From DASUPK01 sp963797265 (GTDB lineage Bacteria; Actinomycetota; Thermoleophilia; Solirubrobacterales; 70-9): DNA of 64,000 nt. The notes beneath the pieces are model-generated. The model was not told where the DNA came from, did no database searches, and saw only the letters and a list, made by a program, of their open reading frames with translations. Position numbers and translations under genes: made by a program. This document shows positions 32,382-39,835 of the stretch, one piece after another; position 1 is the first letter of the stretch; each line of letters opens with the position of its first letter. The stretch is from positions 1-64,000 of the forward strand of contig CAWCOY010000006.1 in assembly GCA_963797265.1 (NCBI GenBank). Direction: 5' to 3'.

Positions 32382-34075
32382 TTATCGCCTCGAGACGCAA
32401 CGAATCGACATTCAAAGACTCTCCTCAGCCTCGGATCATAACGGGGTTGATCGTGGCGGACGGCGACCTCGGCCAGCTCGCCTGAGCGGATCAGCTCGGC
32501 CGCCGCCCGGATGTCGCGATCGAGACGACGGTCGCGATCAAGGAAGTCGACCCGGGTGCGCAAAAGCTCGTGGATGGCGCGCGCGGTCGAGCTGGCCCTC
32601 TCGATCCCACGCAGCTCCAGCGCCTGGCAGCTCGCGATCAGGTGGATCGCCGCGATCGATTCGGCGAGCTCGACGATGGAGCGGGCGTCGCGCGCCGCGA
32701 TCGTCCCCATACTGACCTTGTCCTGGTTGTGCGCCTCGGTCGAGCGTGAGTGGATGCTGGCGGGGGCCGAGAGGTGCATCGCCTCAGCCGTCATCGCCGA
32801 GGAGCTCAGCTGCATCCCCTTGAAGCCATGGTGAAGCCCCACCTCGGGATCGTCGTGCCCGAATCGGGGGATCAGGTTGGGCGGCAGCCCGGCGTTGAAC
32901 TTCTCGTCCACCAGCAGCTCGAGCTGGCGGTCCATCAGGTCGCAGAGGTTCGCCAGCGCGACCTTGAGCGCGTCCATCCCCTGGGCGATGTGGCTGCCGT
33001 AGAAGTTTCCTCCGCTCTGCGCCCGTCCGCCCGGGACGTCGAAGAGCGGGTTGTCGTCCGAGGAGTTGATCTCGATCTCAACCCAGCGACTCAGCCACTC
33101 GAGCGTGTCGCGAAGTGCGCCGTTGACGTGTGGGGCGCATCGGATCGAGTAGCGGTCCTGAACCTGCCGATCGAGCTCCAGGAAGGGCTCCCCGTTCAGC
33201 GACTGGTCGGCGAAGATCGCCTCGCTGTCGAGCGCCAGTTCGGATTCGGCGAGAATCTCGCGGATATTCCGAGCGCTCTCGACCTGGCCGGGATGCGGCT
33301 TCGCTTCGAACAGGAAGGCGTTGAAATGCCCGCGGTTGCCGTGCAGCGCCTCTGAGGCGAGCGCCGTGAGCAGATCGGAGGTGAACGCCAGCCGCTCCGC
33401 ATCGTGGACGGCGAAGGATGCGAAGGCGCTCATGAACGAGGTCCCGTTCACGAGACCCAGGCCCTCCTTGGCCTCGAGCTCCAGCGGTTCCACCCCGAGC
33501 TCGGCGAGGGCCTCGCGCGAGTCCACCACCCGGCCACCGAACGCCACTTCGACCCGCTCGCCGACGATCAGCGAGGCGATGTAGGACAGCGGGATCAGAT
33601 CGCCGCTCGCTCCACATGAGCCGCGCTCGGGAATTTGCGGGAGCACATCGTTCTTGAGCAGGAGGAGCAGCCGCTCGATCAGCTCGATCCGCACGCCCGA
33701 GTTCCCCTTCGCAAGGCAGTTGGCGCGCAGCAGCATCGTTGCCCGGGTCACCTCCGGAGCTGCGATCGGGCCGGTCCCGGCGCCCAGGTGCATGACGACG
33801 CTTCGCTGCAGCTCCGGCGCGCGCGCCGGAGCCACCTGGCGGTGCGCGCTGTCCCCGAAGCCGGTCGTCACTCCGTAGATCGGGATCTCGCGGTCGACCA
33901 ACTCCCGCCGCAGCGCACGAGCGGCGTCGACCCGCTCCGCCGCCTTCGGCGAGAGGGAGGCGCTGCCCCCTCGACGAGCGAGGCCAACCACGTCGTCGAT
34001 CGTCAGGGATTGCCCGTCAAGCGAGAGCGGTTCCGTCGCGATCGGGGCCGTTGCCGTCACGGACCCAATGATCAC
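32360..34075 (-). CDS. MIO-type aromatic amino acid lyase/aminomutase
   Basis: About 571 residues from GTG 34075 or 34060; the frame is open further to 34180, but that part is Arg-rich filler. The catalytic Tyr loop IYGVTTGFGDSAHRQV is near residue 65. The MIO cofactor triad Ala-Ser-Gly is inside GSCGASGDLIPLSYIA near residue 150. LVNGTSFMSAFASF, QDRYSIRCAPHVNGA and NSSDDNPLFDVPGG match the family, as does STEAHNQDKVSMGTIAARDA near the end. DLIPLSYIA is typical of PAL/TAL or aminomutase branches, where histidine lyases have DLAPLAH. It should remove or move the alpha-amino group of an aromatic amino acid. It heads the operon with Lrp, ATP-grasp and ferritin-like genes. A histidine lyase role cannot be excluded. 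Confidence 0.85.
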   Translation of the reverse strand: MIIGSVTATAPIATEPLSLDGQSLTIDDVVGLARRGGSASLSPKAAERVDAARALRRELVDREIPIYGVTTGFGDSAHRQVAPARAPELQRSVVMHLGAGTGPIAAPEVTRATMLLRANCLAKGNSGVRIELIERLLLLLKNDVLPQIPERGSCGASGDLIPLSYIASLIVGERVEVAFGGRVVDSREALAELGVEPLELEAKEGLGLVNGTSFMSAFASFAVHDAERLAFTSDLLTALASEALHGNRGHFNAFLFEAKPHPGQVESARNIREILAESELALDSEAIFADQSLNGEPFLELDRQVQDRYSIRCAPHVNGALRDTLEWLSRWVEIEINSSDDNPLFDVPGGRAQSGGNFYGSHIAQGMDALKVALANLCDLMDRQLELLVDEKFNAGLPPNLIPRFGHDDPEVGLHHGFKGMQLSSSAMTAEAMHLSAPASIHSRSTEAHNQDKVSMGTIAARDARSIVELAESIAAIHLIASCQALELRGIERASSTARAIHELLRTRVDFLDRDRRLDRDIRAAAELIRSGELAEVAVRHDQPRYDPRLRRVFECRFVASRGDKWRESTK

Positions 34076-34149
34076 TGCGTCCCCGGGCCCATTCAATCCC
34101 GGTTCGTTGCGTCCACGACGGTTTCGGCTACTCCTGGGTGACGGGCGTC

Positions 34150-35970
34150 TTAATGATCGTGCGCCTTGTCGATCTCCCACGCAGCGGAGATCAGGCCGAT
34201 GTGGCTGAACGCCTGGGGATAGTTGCCCAGCTGCTCGGAGCTACGCGTATCGACCTCCTCCGCCAGCAGGCCGAGATCGTTGGCGTAGCCGGTGAGCCTG
34301 TCGAAGAGCTCCTCGGCGCGCTCCGGCTCACCGGCCTTGGCGAGGCACGACACGAGCCAGAAGGAGCAGATCACGAAGGTGCCCTCCTCGCCGCTGAGGC
34401 CGTCCTCGTTCAGCCCCTCGCCAGTGCGGTAGCGCAGCACGAGCCCGTCCTCGGTCAGATCCCTCGCGATCGCCTCGATCGTCGAGCGCATCCTCTCGTC
34501 GGTGGCGGGCAGGAATCCGAGGATCGGCATGAGGAGCATCGCGGCATCCAGCTCATCCGAGTCGAAGGACTGCGTGAAGGCCTGCCGCTTCTCGCTCCAG
34601 CCCCGTTCGAGGATCGCGGCCCTGATCTCGTCCCGTTCGGCCTCCCACTCGGGCACCTTCGCGTGGTCGCCCAGCTGCGGCGCGAGCTTGACCGCGCGAT
34701 CGAGCGCCGTCCAGCAGAGGACCTTGGAGGAGAGGTGGTGGCGGAGCTCGCCACGCATCTCCCAGATGCCGGAATCGGCCACGCGCCAGCGACGGGCGGC
34801 GGTGTCGGCCAGGTCGGCGGCGAACGCCTGGATCTCCATGTGAAGCTCGCCGAGCTGCTCCCGGTAGAGGTAGAGAGCGTTGAGGAGCTCGCCATAGACG
34901 TCGAGCTGCACCTGGTCCCAGGCGCCGTTGCCCACGCGCACCGGCCGCGAGTCGCGCCAGCCACGCAGATGGCCGAGCTCACGCTCGGAGAGGTCATGCT
35001 CGCCGCCGATCCCGTACATGATCTGCAGCGACCCCTCCCCCGCTCGCCCGCCGGCCGAGCTCGTCATGAACGAGACGAACTCCTCGACCTCCTCCGGGCA
35101 GCTGCCGACGTACAGGGCCTCGATCGTCATGCTCGAGTCGCGGATCCAGCAGAAGCGGTAATCCCAGTTGCGCGCGCCACCAACCGCCTCCGGAAGCGAG
35201 GTCGTCGGCGCGGCAACGATCGCGCCGGTCGGCCGATAGGTGAGGCCCTTGAGCACGCGGGAACTCATTCGGACCAGCTCCTTGTGGGGGCCTTCGTAGA
35301 TGTCGTGGTCGTCCTCCCAGGAGCGCCACCCCTCCGCCGTGTCCTTGATCCGCTCGGCGACGTCCTCCGGCGACGTCGGCGCGGGAGCATCGCTCAACTC
35401 GGGCGGCGCCCAGCGCAGCGCAAATCCGGCGGCGTCGCCGGCCCCGACGGTGAAGGTGGCCTCGATGGTCGAATCCGCGACGGTCAGTGGGGCCGCGGAG
35501 CGGACGGCCACCCTGCCGCTGCCGCCGAACGTGCGCCCGCCGTCGCCCTCGAGGCGCACGAGAGGCGTGACCAATCCGTACTCCGGCCGCGGCGCCAGCT
35601 CCATCCACAGCTCGACCACGCCGGAGACACCCGTGACGCTGCGAAGCAGCTCGTGCGGGACGTCGAGGCCGAGCTCGTGGCCGCGTTGGCCATCGGCGAA
35701 CGCCATCGCATCCGTGAGCGTGACCTCACCCGTCTCGGTCGTGAAGGTGGTCTCCAGCACCAGGGTGCCCGGGAGGTAGCGCCGCGTCGATGAGAACGAG
35801 TCCGCCGGCCTGATCGCCCAGTTCCCGGCGTCCGGGTCGAGCAGGGCGGCGAAGACGGCGTCGCTGTCGTAGCGCGGAAGGCAGAGCCAGTCGATCGAGC
35901 CGCTGCGGTCCGCAAGCGCGGCCGAGTTGCAGTCCGCGAGCAGCGCGTAGTCGGCCACCGGTTGCGACAC
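34150..35970 (-). CDS. glycoside hydrolase family 15 protein, second paralogue
   Basis: 606 residues with the GH15 plan: DYALLADCNSAALADRSGSI, DWLCLPRYDSDAVFAALLDP, the central RNWDYRFCWIRDSSMTIEAL near residue 270, then DSGIWEMRGELRHHLSSKVL and CWTALDRAV near residue 415 (IWE Glu as likely acid), and GTFVICSFWLVSCLAKAGE near 530. No signal peptide, so cytoplasmic alpha-glucan or trehalose cleavage is expected. The start ATG 35970 (MSQPVADY) is clear. It lies 75 bp upstream of the MIO-lyase gene on the same strand but is not tightly coupled to it. Confidence 0.92.
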   Translation of the reverse strand: MSQPVADYALLADCNSAALADRSGSIDWLCLPRYDSDAVFAALLDPDAGNWAIRPADSFSSTRRYLPGTLVLETTFTTETGEVTLTDAMAFADGQRGHELGLDVPHELLRSVTGVSGVVELWMELAPRPEYGLVTPLVRLEGDGGRTFGGSGRVAVRSAAPLTVADSTIEATFTVGAGDAAGFALRWAPPELSDAPAPTSPEDVAERIKDTAEGWRSWEDDHDIYEGPHKELVRMSSRVLKGLTYRPTGAIVAAPTTSLPEAVGGARNWDYRFCWIRDSSMTIEALYVGSCPEEVEEFVSFMTSSAGGRAGEGSLQIMYGIGGEHDLSERELGHLRGWRDSRPVRVGNGAWDQVQLDVYGELLNALYLYREQLGELHMEIQAFAADLADTAARRWRVADSGIWEMRGELRHHLSSKVLCWTALDRAVKLAPQLGDHAKVPEWEAERDEIRAAILERGWSEKRQAFTQSFDSDELDAAMLLMPILGFLPATDERMRSTIEAIARDLTEDGLVLRYRTGEGLNEDGLSGEEGTFVICSFWLVSCLAKAGEPERAEELFDRLTGYANDLGLLAEEVDTRSSEQLGNYPQAFSHIGLISAAWEIDKAHDH

Positions 35971-35994
35971 GTGGCGGGCAGCTTAGGGGGACAC

Positions 35995-36165
35995 TGGGGT
36001 CAGGTCTTGCAATCCAACATCGAACCTGGGGTCAGGTCTTGCAATCCAACACTCGCCACCTGGAGCTTTAGCCGAGCTCAATTTCGTAGTCGAAGACCCT
36101 CACCCCGCGGGCGCAGTCCAACGCGCTGACCCCGTGGGGTATGTCGTAATGCAAGACCTGACCCC
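35995..36165. mobile_element. solo MITE/REP-like element with palindromic ends
   Basis: The 25-mer TGGGGTCAGGTCTTGCAATC then CAACA occurs twice in direct order at 35995-36019 and 36027-36051. A near-complement (TGTCGTAATGCAAGACCTGA then CCCC) stands at 36142-36165. GGGGTCAGGTCTTGCA is a known type of end for elements mobilised by IS200/Y1-type (REP-associated) transposases. No transposase gene is inside, and the 90 bp between are non-coding. The element fills most of the 284-bp gap between the GH15 and PAS genes. Confidence 0.65.
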
Positions 36166-36254
36166 GCGGTTTGGGTTGGGGTCTTGGTCGTCGGCGTCGA
36201 GATTCAGCACGAACGGTCCTTGCCCCGACGTTCTGCCGGGGCTAGGCTGGCTCC

Positions 36255-36644
36255 GTGCCGACCACGCAGAGGCCGATCGAGCTGATTCAGGGGCGGAGCT
36301 TGATCGCGTCGCTGACGACCGCGGCTTTCCTGGTGGATGAGGTCGGCACGCTGCTCTTCTACAACGAAGCGGCTGGCGAGCTTCTCGGCATGCCGTTCGA
36401 GGAGGCGGGCGAGATGCCACCGGAGCACTGGGGCAGCCGCTTCCGGCCCCGAGAGCCGGGCGGACGTGAGCTCACGGTCGAGGAGCTGCCCCTGACTATC
36501 GCTCTTCGCGACGGGGAACCCGGTCACGCCCGCATGGAGATCACGGGGGCGGACGGCCGGGACCACCAGATCGCGGTCAGCGCGATCCCCATCCGTGGCC
36601 GCGGCGGCCAGCACGGCGCGTTCGCGATCTTCTGGCCCGCCTGA
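36255..36644 (+). CDS. single PAS-domain protein
   Basis: 129 residues from GTG 36255. A helix IELIQGRSLIASLTTAAFLV leads to the PAS core: DEVGTLLFYNEAAGELLGMP (N-x-AA-LLG motif), FEEAGEMPPEHWGSRFRPRE, and final strands with DHQIAVSAIPIRGRGGQHGA and FAIFWPA. No kinase, cyclase or HTH output domain is attached, so it would act as a sensor subunit or scaffold. Ligand unknown. It is 14 bp from the convergent nucleotidyltransferase gene. Confidence 0.85.
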   Translation: MPTTQRPIELIQGRSLIASLTTAAFLVDEVGTLLFYNEAAGELLGMPFEEAGEMPPEHWGSRFRPREPGGRELTVEELPLTIALRDGEPGHARMEITGADGRDHQIAVSAIPIRGRGGQHGAFAIFWPA

Positions 36645-36657
36645 GCCGGTCCTGCGG

Positions 36658-37265
36658 CTATTGCACCAGTCGAATCTGCGGGCGCGACTCAGGGCTGGCG
36701 GCGTGAGAGGTCCTCACCACGCCAAGCTCCTCGATCAGCGTGAAGAAGGCGCGGGCGTAAGGCGAGTCCTCCGCGGCGCCTCGGACACGATTCCAGTCGA
36801 CCTGCTCGCGCACGGCGCGGGCCATCTGGAGCAGGGGGTCGTAGTCCAGGTGGTGCTCGTGGAGCGCCCGTAGCTTGGTGATCAGCACGTCCTCCAACGC
36901 CATCACGCGGACCTCCAGGCCGAAGGCGCTGGCCGACTGGGAGCGGGCGAAGGTCTCGTCGTCGACCGTCAGCCCCTTGGGGCCGAAGATGAGATCGACC
37001 AGGACCTCGCCGTCCCAGGCCTTGTAGAGCCAGTCCTCCGGCGGGCGGTCGCCTCGCATCCCGACCTTCTCCAGGGACGAGAGGGCATCCTCCGCGTCCT
37101 CGCGGCGAACCATCAGATCCAGGTCGTTGCAGCTCTCCGGCCCACCCCGTACCCAGACGGCGAGACTGCCGCCCAGCAGGAATGGCACGCGATCGCCATT
37201 CAGCGCGGCGGCCGCCTCCTCAGCGTTCGCTCGATCGCCTCGAAGCAATCCGCGGTGTTGCCCAC
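36658..37265 (-). CDS. nucleotidyltransferase-fold protein, possibly frameshifted at the N-terminus
   Basis: The core VPFLLGGSLAVWVRGGPESC and NDLDLMVRREDAEDALSSLE holds the GGS...D-D-(L)D pattern of minimal nucleotidyltransferases, and WDGEVLVDLIFGPKGLTV gives the third acidic residue. VRVMALEDVLITKLRALHEH ends the fold. In the open frame the N-terminus would need a TTG at 37248. A better N-terminus (VGNTADCFEAIERTLR) lies in the neighbouring frame from GTG 37265, and one extra base at about 37218 would join them. Either the gene is slightly damaged, or it starts at the TTG. Role unknown; the family includes toxin-type and aminoglycoside-type transferases. Confidence 0.7.
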
Positions 37266-37322
37266 GCCCAGGAGCTACCCGTGGGAAGGATGATCGAAGC
37301 CCCGGCGGGGTAGGACTCAGGC

Positions 37323-38282
37323 ATGCAAGGCGGCACGACAAACGGAGGCGGCGCCAACCGGAGCCTCGAGGGCGCGGTCAGGCTCGCGGCGGCGGGCGAC
37401 GTCCACGCTCGACAGGGCATGGAGGATCCGCTCCGGGAGTCGTTCGGCGCGCTTCGCGACAGGGCCGACCTCGTTCTGCTGGCAGGCGACCTGACCACGT
37501 GCGGTGACCCGAAGGAGGCCCAGGTGCTGGCGGAGGCCTGCACGGATCTCGACATCCCGGTTGTCGCGGTGCTGGGCAACCACGACTGGCACCTCGACCG
37601 CGCCGAGGAGGTTGCGGCGGTGCTCTCGGATGCCGGCGTCGTGATGCTCGATCGCGCGTCGACGATCATCGAGGCCGCCGGGCTGCGGATCGGTATCGCA
37701 GGCGCGAAGGGGTTCGTAGGAGGGTTCCCCGGCTCGCATTTGCCGGACTTCGGGGAGCCGGCGCTCCGGATGGTCTACGCGGAGGCCACGGCCGAGGTCA
37801 AGGGAATCGCGCGGGGGCTCCAGGAAATCTCGACCTGCGACCTGCGCATCGTGCTGCTGCACTACGCCCCGACCGGGCAGACCCTGATCGGCGAGCCGGA
37901 GGGGATCTGGGCATTCCTCGGGACGGACCGGCTGGCGGCCCCGATCCGAGAGCACGAGCCCGACATCGTGCTGCACGGCCACGCGCACGTCGGCAGCCTC
38001 GAGGGATCGATCGGCTCGGTCCCTGTCTGCAACGTGTCGGCACCGCTGATCGGCAAGGACTTCTGGGTTTTCGAGCTCAGCGGCATCCGCGAGCGGCACC
38101 GCCCATCCACTAACGATCAGCGGCGGCCGTTCTTCGGTTGCCAGAAGGCGACCTCGCCGCCGTCCGGGGCCGCGATGACGCTCCGCCAGCCCTCCGGGCC
38201 CTCGCGGGGGCCGAGCAGGACCTCACCGCCCAGCCCCTCGGCCCGATCGGTGGTGGTGCCGACATCGCTGACCTCCACGTAG
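37323..38282 (+). CDS. metallophosphoesterase
   Basis: 319 residues in the open frame. The calcineurin-like motifs are clear: AAAGDVHARQG (D-x-H) near residue 20, VLLAGDLTTCGDP (GD-x) near 50, VVAVLGNHDWH (GNHD) near 80, IVLLHYAPTG (H) near 180 and VLHGHAHVGSLEG (GHxH) near 220. The domain ends about residue 260 (FWVFELSGI). The last 55 residues are Pro/Ser-rich and antisense to the VOC gene at 38117, so an earlier natural stop was probably lost. Substrate unknown. Confidence 0.83.
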   Translation: MQGGTTNGGGANRSLEGAVRLAAAGDVHARQGMEDPLRESFGALRDRADLVLLAGDLTTCGDPKEAQVLAEACTDLDIPVVAVLGNHDWHLDRAEEVAAVLSDAGVVMLDRASTIIEAAGLRIGIAGAKGFVGGFPGSHLPDFGEPALRMVYAEATAEVKGIARGLQEISTCDLRIVLLHYAPTGQTLIGEPEGIWAFLGTDRLAAPIREHEPDIVLHGHAHVGSLEGSIGSVPVCNVSAPLIGKDFWVFELSGIRERHRPSTNDQRRPFFGCQKATSPPSGAAMTLRQPSGPSRGPSRTSPPSPSARSVVVPTSLTST

Positions 38283-38488
38283 GGGAGCCAGAGGGGCTGG
38301 TCGGCCGCACATTCGACTACCCCACCCCCCACCCGGTCGCCCATCGCCAGCGCGAGATACGAACCGTCCCCGGCGTGGATGCGCTCCGGCCGCCAGCCGA
38401 ACAGGCGGGCGTAGAAGTCGACCGCACCCCGCAGATCGCCGGTGTGCAGCTCGAGGTGGACCACGGAATTGGACTTGGGCTGGCTCAT
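38117..38488 (-). CDS. VOC-superfamily protein
   Basis: 123 residues: VVHLELHTGDLRGAVDFYAR then LFGWRPERIHAGDGSYLALA is the first module. LWLPYVEVSDVGTTTDRAEG and SVIAAPDGGEVAFWQPKNGR is the second, with the usual PDGG turn and the FWQP end. Glyoxalase/bleomycin-resistance-like fold; ligand unknown. Its 3' end overlaps the open frame of the convergent metallophosphoesterase by 166 bp. Confidence 0.85.
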   Translation of the reverse strand: MSQPKSNSVVHLELHTGDLRGAVDFYARLFGWRPERIHAGDGSYLALAMGDRVGGGVVECAADQPLWLPYVEVSDVGTTTDRAEGLGGEVLLGPREGPEGWRSVIAAPDGGEVAFWQPKNGRR

Positions 38489-38575
38489 CGCCTGCCAATA
38501 AGACCGACGGTCCCGCCCAAATTCATCGCTGCCGATGAATTCGGACAGCGCGGGCCGTCTAGTCTCCTAGAACTG

Positions 38576-39691
38576 ATGACCGCTGGCCCAACAGAGTCGA
38601 CGGTGCAGCAGCGGGAGCTCCTCGAAACGGCCAAGAATGGCGACGAGGACGCCTACCGCCGGCTGGTAGAGCCGCACCGCTCCGAGCTCCACGCCCACTG
38701 CTACCGGATGCTGGGCTCCGTGCAGGATGCCGAGGACGCCCTGCAGGAGGCGCTGGTGCGCGCCTGGCGTGGGTTGCCGAAATTCGAAGGCCGCAGCTCG
38801 CTGCGCTCCTGGCTCTACCGGATCGCCACGAACACCTCCCTGGATGCGATCGAGCGGCGGCCCAAGCGGGTGCTGCCGATCGACTACGGCCCGCCCGCCG
38901 ATCCCCACGGCGGCGTCGGCGAGCCCGTCGTGGAGTCGGTCTGGATCGAGCCCTATCCGGATGAGACGCTCGGCATCGAGGACGGCTACGCCACCCCCGA
39001 CGCCCGCTACGAGCGGCGCGAGGCGGTCGAGCTGGCCTTCATCGCCTCGCTGCAGCTCCTGCCCGCCAACCAACGCGCGGTACTGATCCTCCGCGAGGTC
39101 CTCGGCTTCTCGGCGCAGGAGACCGCCGACACGCTTGACACCAGCGTCGCCTCCGTGAACAGCGCGCTGCAGCGCGCCCGCGCGACGATCGAGAAGAAGC
39201 TCCCCGACCAGAGTCAGCAGGAGACGCTGAGCACGCTGGGCGATGACCGGCTACGGGAGATCGTCGAGGAGTACGCGGACGCCTGGGAGCGCAACGACGT
39301 CGACGCTGTCGTCTCGATGCTGGCAGAGGACGCCGCCTTCACCATGCCGCCGATGGCCCGCTGGTTCCAGGGGCTGGAGGGGATCAGGGGCTTCCTCGAG
39401 CGCTGGTCGATGCTCCCCGAATGGGGCTGGAAGTCGATCCCCACCACTGCCAACGGCCAGCCGGCGCTGGCGTTCTACAGCTGGGACGAGGAGCAGGGGG
39501 CGCGCGTGCCGTTCGCCATCAACGTGCTCACCTTCGAGGGCGACAAGATCAAGGAGGTCGACGCATTCATCCTGCGCGCCTCGATGGACCCCGATCCGGA
39601 GGTGCAGGCGCGAACGCCCGAGCAGCCGGCCGACTACGAGAAACTGGCCGCCGCCTACGAGCGCTTCGGGCTCCCGGCACGGCTTGATTGA
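38576..39691 (+). CDS. SigJ/SigX5-type sigma-70 factor with SnoaL domain
   Basis: 371 residues. Region 2 is HCYRMLGSVQDAEDALQEAL with W-x-RGLPKFEGRSSLRSWLYR (residues about 30-75). Region 4 has LPANQRAVLILREVLGFSAQ and DTSVASVNSALQRARATIEK (about 165-205). The C-terminal third, from LREIVEEYADAWERNDVDAV to the KEVDAFILRA segment, is an NTF2/SnoaL-like domain that in such ECF factors sits on the core sigma and controls its activity without an anti-sigma partner. The ATG at 38576 was chosen because the frame further upstream is antisense to the VOC gene. No anti-sigma gene is adjacent. Confidence 0.9.
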   Translation: MTAGPTESTVQQRELLETAKNGDEDAYRRLVEPHRSELHAHCYRMLGSVQDAEDALQEALVRAWRGLPKFEGRSSLRSWLYRIATNTSLDAIERRPKRVLPIDYGPPADPHGGVGEPVVESVWIEPYPDETLGIEDGYATPDARYERREAVELAFIASLQLLPANQRAVLILREVLGFSAQETADTLDTSVASVNSALQRARATIEKKLPDQSQQETLSTLGDDRLREIVEEYADAWERNDVDAVVSMLAEDAAFTMPPMARWFQGLEGIRGFLERWSMLPEWGWKSIPTTANGQPALAFYSWDEEQGARVPFAINVLTFEGDKIKEVDAFILRASMDPDPEVQARTPEQPADYEKLAAAYERFGLPARLD

Positions 39692-39725
39692 TCGCCGACG
39701 CGGCTTGATTTCTTTTGCCTATCGC

Positions 39726-39756
39726 TTGACTTGAAGCGCGCTCGAAGCGCTACAAA
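39726..39756 (+). promoter_or_regulatory. candidate promoter/operator of the exporter gene
   Basis: A -35-like TTGACT (39726-39731) and a -10-like TACAAA (39751-39756) are 19 bp apart. The spacer carries AGCGC and GCGCT as an inverted pair around GCTCGAA and GAAGCGC as a direct pair. This could bind a repressor. AGGAGG lies before ATG 39836. Confidence 0.4.
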
Positions 39757-39835
39757 GAACCGATTAGTTCTGGGGAGCAGGCCGGTCGTAATGGGAAACG
39801 ACCTAGGAAATGACGGGCATCAGGAGGCCATTTAG

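Noticed and set aside
32360..34075. Naming the MIO enzyme hutH
   Set aside because: No other hut gene is nearby and the loop after the MIO triad is not that of histidine lyases, so I left the symbol empty.
34138..35793. 551-codon plus-strand frame over the GH15 gene
   Set aside because: It lies wholly opposite a clear GH15 gene and has only His/Arg/Glu-rich filler, as usual for shadows in GC-rich DNA.
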